Source: Typhlomys cinereus
Taxonomy: Eukaryota > Chordata > Mammalia > Rodentia > Platacanthomyidae
NCBI GenBank assembly: GCA_023101885.1
Contig: JALPQD010000413.1
Span: 407,650 to 471,649, forward strand
DNA length: 64,000 bases
Direction: 5' to 3'
Shown here: positions 53,194-63,605 of the stretch, in pieces
How the letters are laid out: each line of letters opens with the position of its first letter
How positions within the stretch are numbered: the first letter of the stretch is position 1
Translations under genes and position numbers: made by a program
The notes under the pieces: generated by a model
Databases searched by the model: none
Seen by the model: the letters and a program-made list of their open reading frames with translations, nothing else
What the model was told of the DNA's origin: nothing

Positions 53194-54407
53194 CAGTCAC
53201 ATTCTGTGGCACCTGGAGCCTACTCCACAAAGCCCCTCAATGTTTCTAAGTCCCTGACACCTTTCCAGTAGAAAGCAACAGTCTCAGTGTGAAGAGCTAA
53301 TACAAAAATACAGTGAAATAAAAAGAATGAGCTGGAAGAGGGGCCACATGTCCCTGTGAATTCATGAGGTGGCTCACCCTTCTAGCCAGCACTTCTCAAT
53401 AGAAATGTAGCCCATCACCCAGGCAAGAGCCACACACTCCTGCCTGATGTGTCTGCAGTCAGAGCCATCTGGTGCAATGGCCTTGTGCCCACTTGAAAGA
53501 TGACAAGCCAGTTTGAAATGGGAAAGGAACCCACAAATGAAGATGCAAACACAGAGCACCTCGGCTGAGCCAAGCGAGATTTCCTCAGCAAACCCTCTGG
53601 CAGGGAATTGAGCTCAAAGTCTCATACAAAGAGCTGTAACTGTCAATGGAGAATGAACTGCTCCGTGACACCCTACATACTATGGCTCCTCTGGAAATCA
53701 CCTCATTGAAGATTTCTACACTGGAAAACCACAACAAAGAAACTACCTAAACCCATCAATAAGAGAACAGCTTGAGTTCATAAGATAGAAAAATAGCCAT
53801 TAAAAATAGCTAAGTAACCCATATCATTCCAGTGACGGGTCTTGTTCTGGCTATCTAAGACTCCATTTTTTCTTGTGAATTCTCTTTTATCCCATGTGAA
53901 CCTAGTTGGAATTTTCAATCACACACACTTGTTCTAACCTTCTGATCGCTGTAACTGACCCAAGAATAGGACTATACATGAAATGGACCTATGTGTGTCT
54001 TGCCTGGTATTTTCTAACCTGGGGGGGAAAAACATCGTTGATACCCAATCTAAGAGCTGTGAGCAAGTGAGCCCATGGGAACTGTCAGAAGAAGAGGTCC
54101 ACATAAAAGCAGAGAGTGAGGGTGTGGTGTGGTGAGTGTGTTTATGTGGGTACACATTTGTATCACTGTGGATGTTGGGAAGGCTATGCCTCCATAGTTT
54201 CTAGGGGTAAGAAGTAAAAAGCAATGGTGTTATTTACACTTCATGAAATTCAAAAGAAAATTTAAGATTATTGATGATATTGTTTCCCTTTTTAATATGT
54301 TTCAAATTACAGGAAATACACCAAAATCTATCATTGCCAATCCCCCAAGTTACATTTCATAGCTTCTCTTCTGAGTCAGTTATTTGAAAGTAGAAACATG
54401 CTTTTTC
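53194..54407. other. unassigned sequence, no gene seen
   Basis: Short frames only (60-73 codons). 53650-53815 may be a degraded L1 piece. It ends at the left target-site duplication of the next L1. Confidence 0.4.
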
Positions 54408-56883
54408 AAAAAAAAAACGGGAAAGGGCAGGATACAAAATAAATGTACAAAAATCAGTGGCCTTCCTATATGCCCAGAATGAAAGAAGTGAAAAAGCCTT
54501 GAGAGATACAATCCCATTTACTACAGCCCCTAAAAAAATGAAATACCTTGGTATAAACCTAACCAAGGAGGTAAAAGACCTTTACAATGAAAACTTTAAA
54601 ACCCTCAAGAAAGAAATTGCAGAAGACATCAGAAGATGGAAAGACCTCCCATGTTCCTGGATTGGCAGAATCAACATCGTAAAAATGACCATCCTACCAA
54701 AGGCAATATACAAATTCAATGCTATACCAATTAAAATCCCAAAGCAATTCTTTAAAGAAGTTGACCAAACAATCTCAAAATTCATATGGAGGCACAAAAG
54801 ACCCAGGATAGCAAAGACAATCCTGAGTAACAAAAACACTGCTGGAGGTATTACCATACCTAACCTTAGTCTATACTACAAATCCATAGTTATAAAAACT
54901 GCCTGGTACTGGCTCCAAAATAGACACACAGGGTCAATGGATAAGGGTTGAAGACCCAGATATAAGCCCACAAAAATACAGCCATTTGGTCTTTGACAAA
55001 GGGGCCCAAAGAATCCAATGGAAAAAGAACAGCATATTCAACAAATGGTGCTGACAAAACTGGATCTCCACATGCAGAAGATTAAAGCTGGACCCATACT
55101 CGTCACCATGTACAAGACTTAATTCCAAATGGATCAAGGACCTTGATATAAAGCCAGAGACTATAAAAACCATAGTTGAAAGGATAGGGAACTCCCTTGA
55201 GCTGATTGGGCTAGGCCAACAGTTCCTAAACAGACATCCAATGGCACAGTCACTGCTATCAACTCTCAACAGTTGGGTTCTTGTGAAATTAAAGAGCTTC
55301 TGTTCAGATAAAGAGATTGTCACATGAGCTCAAAGGCAACCCACAGAATGGGAGAAAATCTTCACTAACCACATATCTGATAGAGCTCTATTGTCCAGAG
55401 TGCACAAAGAACTTAGAAAACTAAACACCAAGGAAACTAATGACCCAGTTAAAAAATGGGCCCTGAAACTTAAAAGAAACTTTACCAGGGATGAAATTAA
55501 AATGTCTAACAAATATCTTAAAAAATGCTCCACTTCTTTAGCCATCAGGGAAATGCAAATCAAAACTTCCCCGGGATATCATCTCACCCCGGTCAGGATG
55601 GCAAAAATCCACAATACAAACAACAACAAATGCTGGAGAGGATGTACAGAGAGGGGAACTCTCCTACATTGCTGGTGGGAGTGCAGGCTCATACAGCCAC
55701 TCTGGTGAGCCATCTGGAGATTCTTAAAGAAATTAAAGATTGAAATGCCATATGACCCTGCGATTCCACTTTTGGGAATAACCCCCCAATACAGCAGAGG
55801 TTCACCTCGATAGCACAAGCATGACCACGTTCATAGCAGCACTGTTTACAATAGCAAAGTCATGGAATCAGCCCAAATGTCCAACAGTTGACGAGTGGAT
55901 AAGGAAACTGTGGTACATCTATACAATGGAGTACTACTCAGCCATCAAAAATGATGAATTACTGGAATTTGCCGGGAAATGGATGTCATTAGAAACAATT
56001 ATATTAAGTGAAGTATCCCAAACCCAGAAAATTAAGCGCCGTATGTACTCCCAATAGGTGGCTCCTAGATCAAACCCACCCAGCCCATCTTGAGACACTC
56101 ATAGATAAATCTATGTATTACCTACAGTAATTGCAAGGATTATGAACAGGAGGGATGGGGCTGGAGGGCCACACCAGAAACAAGGAGAGAAGTGACCATG
56201 TTACAGTAGAGAAAATACGCCTCCATCAAGGACTGCAAGAAAGTAATGTGACACCTAGTTAAGTTCACAATTCGTTCCTGATCATTTACAACTAAGGGGG
56301 TATAAACTCACCAGAAGGGGAGGGCATATAGTCCGGCAGATTAAAAAGTAACCATTTTGCAAATGGGTGATTGACTCCTCCCATTGCCAAATGCCATATG
56401 ACCCTGCGATTCCACTTTTGGGTATAAGTATTACATCTACCCTTGAATGTGCTCTTATAATAAGACTCCAGTTTAACAGCTTTCTGTCTCTGGCCAGGGG
56501 GTGACATACAGTGCCCATCACGATGGAATGAACGGCATTGCAGGAGCAACAAAACTGCAAAAGAAAATCAACGAACCACTATCCAGAACTTCAGAGACTC
56601 TATATCAACCACCTAGAACTAGGCCAGCCTAATCTCTCCCTATCCTGAAGCTCAGGGACATTTGCGGAAGAGGGGGCGGTAAGAGTGTAAGAGCAAAAGG
56701 ATGGGAGGAGCAATGATTTGCAAGATACTCCACACAAGTTAGGGTCCGAAGCAATCATAATTGGACATTGCAGGGGGTTCAGGGGGAGGAGGAGGGAGGG
56801 AGGGAACTGGTGTACCTATTAAGTTTGTATGAGCTGAAATAGTAATACAAAATGTATTAAAAAAAAAAAAAAACGAGAAAGGG
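54408..56883 (+). mobile_element. 5'-truncated L1, ORF2 C-terminus and 3' UTR, with target-site duplications
   Basis: This is the best preserved L1 in the window. It starts in late ORF2 and reads almost without break over 164 codons at 54457-54951, through the thumb and C-terminal part. A stop, frameshifts and further stops then break ORF2 until its end near 56055. The sequence resembles neither mouse nor rat consensus. The 3' UTR ends in an A run (56859-56873). Direct repeats AAAAAAAACGGGAAAGGG (left, about 54410-54427) and AAAAAAAACGAGAAAGGG (right, about 56866-56883) flank it. No endonuclease or RT catalytic part remains, so it is inactive. Confidence 0.9.
56389..56422 (+). repeat. ORF2-derived 34 bp repeat in L1 3' UTR
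   Basis: These 34 bases are identical to 55743-55776 in ORF2 of the same element, including GCGATTCCACTTTTGGG. The surrounding 3' UTR (56090-56380 and 56430-56600) is not like ORF2. Confidence 0.95.
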
Positions 56884-56939
56884 GGCTTATAAACAGCAGG
56901 GGTTAAACCTCGGCCAAATCCATAAATGCTTACTTAAAT

Positions 56940-57095
56940 CATTCTTTACTTTTGCAAATTACATTTCTTTTGAGACTTTTCTATATGCTAGACATATGTC
57001 CTCCAAACACAATGCCATCTATTTCTCAAAACAATCGTTGATGGGATTGCTGTACCTTCACTGTGGTCATCCATCACTAGCAAACCACCCATGGT
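56940..57095 (+). mobile_element. MIR SINE fragment
   Basis: GACTTTTCTATATGCTAGAC, CAATGCCATCTATTTCTCAA and AACAATCGTTGATGGGATTG fit the MIR middle (TATGTGCCAGGC, CTCACAACAACCCTATGAGG) loosely. Confidence 0.45.
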
Positions 57096-57199
57096 GATGG
57101 TACGTCCTGCTAAGAGCTCCTTTCAATGGAGACTAGACTTTCCCTGAGCATACTGGACCTTGGTTCTCCATGAGCTTCCTCATTACAGTCTTCCCTCGG

Positions 57200-57200
<1 letters not shown>

Positions 57201-57236
<36 letters not shown>

Positions 57237-57247
57237 CGCGCGCGCGC
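57201..57247. repeat. (AC)n(GC)n compound microsatellite
   Basis: About 16 AC units, then ATGCGCGCGCGCGCC: an unbroken alternating purine-pyrimidine run. Confidence 0.95.
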
Positions 57248-57529
57248 CATGAAGTCCTCACCTGCCTTTTTCTCAGTCCTGTTCCACTACCATGCATCCT
57301 CCCTCCTCCCACTCCTTACTCCTCCTCCCAAATCCAACTTCTGTTCGTGCTGTTCCAGACCACTGCCTCATTATTGGTCCCCCAACTCCCACACCACTAC
57401 CACCAAGAATCCCATTCTAGATGCACTGCTCCAAGACCCAGATACCATTTGGAGAGTTTTTGGAAGCTTTGGGAGGCAATACCTAGCTGAAGGAAATAGT
57501 AACTGGGGGTGTTTTAGGGTGTGATATCC
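57248..57529. other. unassigned sequence, no gene seen
   Basis: Overlapping 96- and 106-codon frames start in the microsatellite and have no domain. Confidence 0.4.
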
Positions 57530-57740
57530 CCGGCTACTTCTTGCTACACCCAGCTTCTGGTCTGCCATGCTATGGGCAGCTGTCCTGGGCCACACACTCC
57601 CAACATCACGGTACACTGTTCAATACTTGGGGCCAATCACCATGGACTGAACCCTTGGAAACCATGAGCTAAAGTAAATCTTCCTTACGTTGTTTCTGTC
57701 AGGTATTTTTATCACAACTAAGTACTAACAGAACCCTTGA
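57530..57740 (+). mobile_element. URR1-like hAT fragment
   Basis: CATGGACTGAACCCTTGGAA, ACCATGAGCTAAAGTAAATC and AGGTATTTTTATCACAACTA fit the 3' half of URR1. Confidence 0.65.
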
Positions 57741-58140
57741 AGACCTTGAAAGCCACCAGCCAGCACACCTGTGGTCTGGTGCTCTGTGGGCCGGGAGCTG
57801 CTGGCCAGGCCTTCTTCTAGCTTTGGCACCATCTCTCTCTCCTTGTCCTCTGACGGCTTCTCAGACCAATCCTCCATCTCTTCTCATCTTTATCTCCTAG
57901 CTCTAAAAACGCTGTGTCCCTGGGTTCTGTCCGAGCCATGGGTTCTCACCAGACATGTTGAGGAAATCTCATTTATACCACAGCCTGAGCCATGAGCAAG
58001 ATGCAGTGTGGCCCGTACCTTTACTGGGAGGGCCTAGAGAGTCGAGCTCATCTGCCCACCTCAGGAGACTCAGACCCCACAGCTTGAAGTAAGAGGTAAA
58101 AATCACCAACGGTGGACAAAAATGAACTTGTGATTTTTAA
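57741..58140. other. unassigned sequence, no gene seen
   Basis: A 74-codon frame has no domain. No repeat recognised. Confidence 0.4.
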
Positions 58141-58480
58141 CTTGTTGCCCATTAAAATGACGTATGTCAAGTGGTGAAAAGCACTTGTAGCACACGCAGG
58201 AGGACCAAGAGTCAGATTCCCAGCTGACACATAAGATGCTGGCTGGGTAGAGCAGCCCACCTGTACTTCTGCCTAATCAACGCAGAACCTGGGAATCCCC
58301 CAAAGCAAATTAGTTAGCCTGACTTAAACCATCCCAGTGAGTTCTGGGTTTAGAAACCCAGCCTCAATCCAGTAAAGTGGAAGAGCAATCAAGGATGATT
58401 TCCAATATTAACCTCAATCCTTTACAGGCGCACATACTCACGTGCATACACACTCATATGCAAACACACACATATCTCAT
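58141..58480 (+). mobile_element. B4/RSINE1-type SINE
   Basis: GTGAAAAGCACTTGTAGCAC, ATGCTGGCTGGGTAGAGCAG, GGTTTAGAAACCCAGCCTCA, AAGTGGAAGAGCAATCAAGG and a CA-rich tail are in B4 order but diverged. Confidence 0.6.
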
Positions 58481-59107
58481 ATGCACAAACTTGAAAATGG
58501 AGCAAATTAAAAAATGCTAAAAAAGGTTTTAAAAGATTAAGTGTTTTCTTCTGTCTCCATATCTTGCTCTCCCAGCAGCTTGTCGCCAACAACAAAAGAC
58601 ACCTTAAGGATAGAATGTTTACAGACAAGGTAATTCTCAGCACTAAGCCAAGCTAAGAGTAGAGTTTGGAATGGTACACAAGTGATAAACATATAGGAGG
58701 AAATTATTTACAGAAAAATTCTAAATCACCTCTCCACCTTCACTTGCTCTTAACTTAAAAAAAATCATTAATTGTGATGGTCGCATGGATAATCAAAACA
58801 TCAGCTTCCACATCAGCTTTGCTATGAACTAAGACCTCTGACATGTGGTTAGGACAACAGTTTCCTAAGTTACAATACAGAACTTAAAGGTCACTTTTGC
58901 TAAACGCACTGGCTCTTTGCTAGCGCCTGAAGATGTCTAAGGAATGCTAACCTGGGAGTCAAACAAAATGAGTTGGTATTTCTGTCTTCATATGTCTGTT
59001 CCCTTTTTCTATCTTGAAATCTTTCAGTAAGACTGCATTCAGCATGTAGACATGCTGACCCCTGAGAAACACTTTACACAGGACTGTGATATGTGACACA
59101 GGATTGA
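58481..59107. other. unassigned sequence, no gene seen
   Basis: No repeat or coding frame recognised. 58780-59060 is complex and may include an old MIR in reverse, but the match is weak. Confidence 0.35.
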
Positions 59108-59206
59108 CAGTTCTTTCCTTGCACAATGTTGTCTCCCAGGGATTAAACTCAGATTACCTGATTTCAAGCAGATACATTACCTGTTGAGCTACCTCACCAA
59201 AAACCA
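59108..59206 (-). mobile_element. B3 SINE fragment, antisense
   Basis: GTTGTCTCCCAGGGATTAAA, CTCAGATTACCTGATTTC and TACCTGTTGAGCTACCTCAC follow B3 in reverse. Confidence 0.65.
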
Positions 59207-59234
59207 GATTTTTCTTTGCACTAAAAGAATACCA

Positions 59235-59235
<1 letters not shown>

Positions 59236-59310
<75 letters not shown>
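59236..59310. repeat. (TG)n(AG)n compound microsatellite
   Basis: About 16 TG units followed by about 20 AG units, in the SINE tail. Confidence 0.95.
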
Positions 59311-59313
<3 letters not shown>

Positions 59314-59505
59314 CCCAAGGGTGACTTCAGGAATCACACCAGATTGCTCCATCTCCTTACTGCTTTTTTTCTGGGGTTTCCCAGGCTCTGCCTTTTGGGG
59401 CTAGAGGCACAGGCTGCCACCATTCGCCTGTCAATTATTATGTAGTATCTGGGATCTGAACTCAGGTTCTTCTGGCTTTACCCCTAAGCCATCTCTCCAG
59501 TCCAG
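59236..59505 (-). mobile_element. older-type B2-like SINE, antisense
   Basis: A TG then GA compound tail at 59236-59310, then AGGCCCAAGGGTGACTTCAG, GTTTCCCAGGCTCTGCCTTT, ATCTGGGATCTGAACTCAGG and TAAGCCATCTCTCCAGTCC. Confidence 0.85.
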
Positions 59506-59694
59506 AACACATCTTTTGAGGCCATATCTGTGACTAATGAATGGACAACTACAAAGCTTTAGATAACACCCTCCAAAAACCTCCAAAAAAAGAGTCAGAT
59601 GCCCCTTTTGTTAGAAGGTCACTTCCAGTGGAGGTCAATGCTGGTCTCTTGAGGTTAAATCAGCTAGTTCCAACGAAGGAGCCTTGCCATTTTT

Positions 59695-60115
59695 CATAGC
59701 TAGATAGATGCCAATTTGACAGTTGAAGGTTCAAGCTCTGGGTACATTTGCAAGAACTGGTGGTGAGACAGACCTTGATCAAGCCTGAAAGAGATGCTCT
59801 AGTTGATGGGGAAGGCCTGGTCCATGGTGGGTGGAGCCAGTCTCTGGGCAAGCGAATCAGATGGAAGTTGCCATGCTTCTGCAAACTTGGTCAGACATGC
59901 TGGTCTGGCAAGTAAGGGTCATCCCTCCCTCAGTTGTTATATGGATATGGTATAGTCAGTTCCCTGGGCCCTTGGTGTTAGTGTGGGCTTCCCTGACAAG
60001 CTGGACAAGGAACTGTAACCAGACGATCATAAGCCAAAATAAAACCCTTTATATCCTTATGTTGTTTGATAGTGAATTTATCAGCAGTGTGCAGGGAAAC
60101 TGCAACACCTTTCTT
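59695..60115 (+). mobile_element. URR1-like hAT subfamily copy
   Basis: It parallels 34290-34720 along most of its length: TGACAGTTGAAGGTTCAAGC, GGGGAAGGCCTGGTCCATGG, TCAGACATGCTGGTCTGGCA and GACGATCATAAGCCAAAATA. It is non-coding. Confidence 0.6.
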
Positions 60116-60414
60116 GTTTCTACTATGTGACTTGGTCTCCTCTTCATTGTTTCCATGCTGTAAAATCCAGCATGATAGCAAACTGCACTTGGAGTCCGTT
60201 CCAACATTCCCCACCCATCCTCCCACCCCCGGCTATGCTCCTGACTCAGGGCAGAGAGACCACACATCCTCCATCACACCAGTCTTCAGACTTTCACAAG
60301 GCTTTCAAGATCGTTTTTACTGAGTCCTCACTAAAAAACTGGAAAAACCTAGTACAGGTAGATCACAGACATTAAAGATAAGCAACCATGTTTTAAGGGA
60401 ACTCAGAACATGCG

Positions 60415-60690
60415 TGAGTGATGTTATGTGTGTACATATGTGAATGTGTGTGCATGTTTGTGCGTGCATGCATGTAAGGTATCTGCCTCTCTTATTCGCT
60501 ATATTATTTCCTTATTTATCACCTTATTTATTGAGACAGCTTCTCAATGAACCTGGAACTCACTGATTTGGCTGGCTGGTAAATGAACACCAGGGATCTG
60601 TCCATCTCTATGCTTGTCCCACTCAGCTTTTCTTACATGGGTGCTAAAAATTTGAACTTGAGTCCTGCACTTTACTAACCATCCCCAGCT
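60415..60690 (-). mobile_element. B4 SINE, antisense
   Basis: TG-rich tail, then TATTGAGACAGCTTCTCAAT, GAACCTGGAACTCACTGATT, TGGCTGGCTGGTAAATGAAC, ACATGGGTGCTAAAAATTTG and CTAACCATCCCCAGCTCC. Confidence 0.75.
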
Positions 60691-61261
60691 CCCTAGGGTT
60701 TGCTTTATGCAGTAAGACATGCAGGCACAGAAATGATTGCCATAGGGAAAGACTTGCCACAGTTCTCTAGAAGTTAGAGGCAAGGTACATGGCACAGAGG
60801 CACACTGGGAACTAGTAACAGAGAACAGGATCAGGGAAACTTTACTGTGGGTTGTATGAAGAGGAAGAGGTAAGGCAGGGTAAAGAGATTTAGGTTTAGT
60901 TGATATAAATACTTTTCTAAAGTTTTGGTGCGTAGGGCTGTCCTTGTGGCCTGGTACCTGGACTTGGGCAACAGGCCCAGAATGAGAGACCGCTAAAGAA
61001 CAATGAGTGGGGGATGGGCTCTGCACTGGCTGGTCTGCATGTGAACGATGTGCTCACAGACCGACCACTGCTTCTCTAGGACTGGGTAGCACTGGAAGGG
61101 GCATCAGGAAAAAATCCCAAGATGCCAAAACATCAAGGTACAGAAAATAAAAAGATTTTATTTTTATGTATCTGTATGTATGTACATACACCCAAACTCT
61201 CCTCTTCAGAGAACAATACCCACAGAGGTTAAATAGCTTATCAATTTCAAATGAGCTGATA
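60691..61261. other. unassigned sequence, no gene seen
   Basis: A 160-codon minus frame at 60544-61026 starts in unassigned DNA and ends in B4; it has no domain. Confidence 0.4.
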
Positions 61262-61395
61262 GAAATTCTACAGTGCTTACATGCATGGCCTCATCTTAGA
61301 TCTTACAAGAACTCTGAAACACGGCGATTTCATGCTGACTTTGCTTGTGAGGAACACTAAAGCTCAGACATAAGGCTACTTTTCCTAAGATGTTT
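61262..61395 (+). mobile_element. MIR SINE
   Basis: AGTGCTTACATGCATGGCCT, CATCTTAGATCTTACAAGAA and ACACTAAAGCTCAGACATAA GGCTAC follow MIR order. Confidence 0.6.
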
Positions 61396-61532
61396 TGCTC
61401 AATTGGGGAGGAGCCAAGACAAGTGGATGTCTTTTCATCTTTGGCATAGATCTGTGCATAGCCTGTGAACACCTCAGCTCCTGCATAAACCTTTTGTGAT
61501 GATGTAGGAAGTCCCAGGGGATCAACAGGCTC

Positions 61533-61670
61533 CATGGTTACACTGAGGATGACCCCCTGGGGAGCACCAGATGTTGCATGGTTACAACAAGGATGACCCC
61601 CCAGAGATACATTAGATACCCTGGGGTGCATCAGGCAGACCCTGCATGATTACAATGAGGATAACAATGG
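61533..61670 (+). repeat. short imperfect tandem repeat, three units
   Basis: Units begin CATGGTTACACTGAGGATGA (61533), CATGGTTACAACAAGGATGA (61577) and CATGATTACAATGAGGATAA (61645). Spacing is about 44 and 68 bp. Confidence 0.8.
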
Positions 61671-61683
61671 CAGTGTAAAAATG

Positions 61684-61775
61684 TACAATTTCATGTGGGG
61701 GATTTACACATCCATGGGTCTTGGTATATTCAAGGGTGACTTTACAGCAGAAACCCCATGACAGAGGGCTGTAGG
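61684..61775 (-). mobile_element. Tigger-like transposon end
   Basis: CATGTGGGGGATTTACACAT, CCATGGGTCTTGGTATATTC and AGAAACCCCATGAC fit the end of an old Tigger-type element, in the orientation opposite to 36403-36475. Confidence 0.45.
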
Positions 61776-62544
61776 GTTTGACTTGGATTCAGAACCACAT
61801 CACCGGAACAGGCTAAATGCCTTGACCCCTGTCCTGGAGGATGCCAGCAATTCAAAGCTCCAATGCAGACCTACCACCAAAACCACACCCTGAAGGGGTC
61901 TGACATGAACAACAGGGCAGCAGGAGCTCTTCCCTTCGCCTGCCACCAGCTGTGCACTCTGCCTGGAGCTGGGTGTGCTCCGCTCCACTGGGTCTTTATT
62001 CCTCCTGCGTATTCCTTATGTGTTTTATTCCTCCTGCGCATTCACATTCATTATGCGTGAACAGGTCTGTCCTTGAGAAAGCAAGGAGGAAGACTGACTA
62101 TTTTATCTTCCAATGATCCGGTCAATAAATACATTTTGAATGTCTGTTGTCTGTTTAACCAGGAACTCTTCACAGGCATTCCAAATTCTCTAACGAACCA
62201 CAGAATTTAAAGTCATTCAGAATTCCGGAGCAGAAACTTCCACTGGGCAAGTGGGCTGCAGTGGTACAACGGCTGCCTCCTGCCTTGATGACATGTGGGA
62301 GAGAAGAAAGGGGTCCTCTAAGGGGACAGCAGAGGGAGAAGTTCTCAAACCCTCAATTCATAATGTCACCAACAAAAGCACAATCTTCTAAGTGGACAAT
62401 GTGTGGAATATGCCCACACTTATCCCCATCTCCTTCCTCCCATTCTTGACACAAGAATGCCGCCTTCCAGGTCCAGATGGCATGCTATGATGTCTCCAAA
62501 GATAAACTGGTCATTGATCTTTATCTGTTGCAAATATCTTTTGC
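61776..62544. other. unassigned sequence, no gene seen
   Basis: A short direct repeat TATTCCTCCTGCGYATTC at about 61996-62043 is present. No coding frame above 65 codons. Confidence 0.4.
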
Positions 62545-62895
62545 ATGAGATAGTTACTCAGACTCAAGCAGCTTAAGGGAGAAAGGGTTGTTTAATTGGT
62601 TTCCAGTTCCCGAGGAAATATAGCCAATTATGGCAGGAATCACATGTCTGGAGGCAGAAGCAGGAGATCGGCTCAGGTCATAACAGCCATCAGGACAGGC
62701 AGATAGAACAAGACAAACAAAATGAAGCAGGACCAGACTACCAAATGTTAAGACCTGCCTGCCTGGTGTGACATGCCTTCCCTCAGCAAGATTCTACCTC
62801 TTAAAAAAGGTGTCATGACCTTTCCAAACATTAGTACCATCTAAAGACCTAAATACAAGAGCCTAGGGAGACAACCCACATTCAAACCATGACAC
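62545..62895 (-). mobile_element. URR1-like hAT transposon, antisense
   Basis: AGCAGCTTAAGGGAGAAAGG, GTTGTTTAATTGGTTTCCAG, TATGGCAGGAATCACATGTC and CAACCCACATTCAAACCATG fit a URR1-type element in reverse. The exact subfamily is uncertain. Confidence 0.5.
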
Positions 62896-62912
62896 TATTC
62901 TACATGATTCTT

Positions 62913-63224
62913 TTTTTTTTTAATTTTTTTATTATTATTTATTCAACTGTGCATATGTGTGTGTATGTGCGCGCACGCGTCTGTGTGTGTGTCTGTGTGT
63001 GTGTCTGTGTGTCTGTGTATGTGTAGAACCACGGACGAATTCGCGAACCACCATGGACGCCTCCTCCTCCTTCTGCCCCGGGATTCACAGGCTCCGCCCT
63101 ACCAGGACCGGAAACGCAGGCCGCCCCCGCTTCTGCCTGGCGTCTATACGTGGGATCTGGGATCCGAACTCAGGACCTTCCGCCTGCAAGGCGGAGGCTT
63201 AACCCCTGAGCCACCTCTCCAGCC
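62913..63224 (-). mobile_element. young B2-like SINE, full length, with 18 bp duplications
   Basis: On the minus strand: head with A box TGGCTCAGGGG (63203-63213) and B box GAGTTCGGATCC (63160-63171), a CpG-rich body, then a CA/TG and A-rich tail. The flanks CTATTCTACATGATTCTT (62895-62912) and CTATTCTACATTATTCTT (63225-63242) differ at one base. Near-identity with 32161-32460 and retained CpGs show a recent insertion. Confidence 0.9.
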
Positions 63225-63254
63225 CTATTCTACATTATTCTTAAAGAAGAGATT

Positions 63255-63605
63255 TGTAGATTTAGGGAAATGAGATGGCTTGGTGGGCACAATGCTCACT
63301 ACGCAAGCTTGAGGACCTGAGTTTAGATCCCCAACATTCATGTAAAAAAAAAATCAGGCATGGGGCAAGCAACTATAATCCCAATGCTAGGAGCCAGAGA
63401 CCAGAGGATCCCTGGAGTTCACTGACCAGTTACATCTACATCAATCAATGAGTGAGAGACCCTGTCTCAAAGCAATAAGGCAGAAAGTGATAGCACACTA
63501 GAGAGATGATACCCAGCATCAACTTTGACTTTCCATACTCACATTCAAAGTCATATACACCACCACGGACATGTGCACACACATGTATATAACACGCAGA
63601 CACAG
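63255..63605 (+). mobile_element. B4/RSINE1-type SINE
   Basis: GAGATGGCTTGGTGGGCACA, AGCTTGAGGACCTGAGTTTA, TATAATCCCAATGCTAGGAG, GAGAGACCCTGTCTCAAAGC and a CA-rich tail give a full B4 composite order. Confidence 0.85.

Noticed and set aside
54457..54951. 164-codon frame that clearly encodes protein of retroelement type
   Set aside because: It is late ORF2 of a 5'-truncated dead L1, so I annotated the element rather than a gene.
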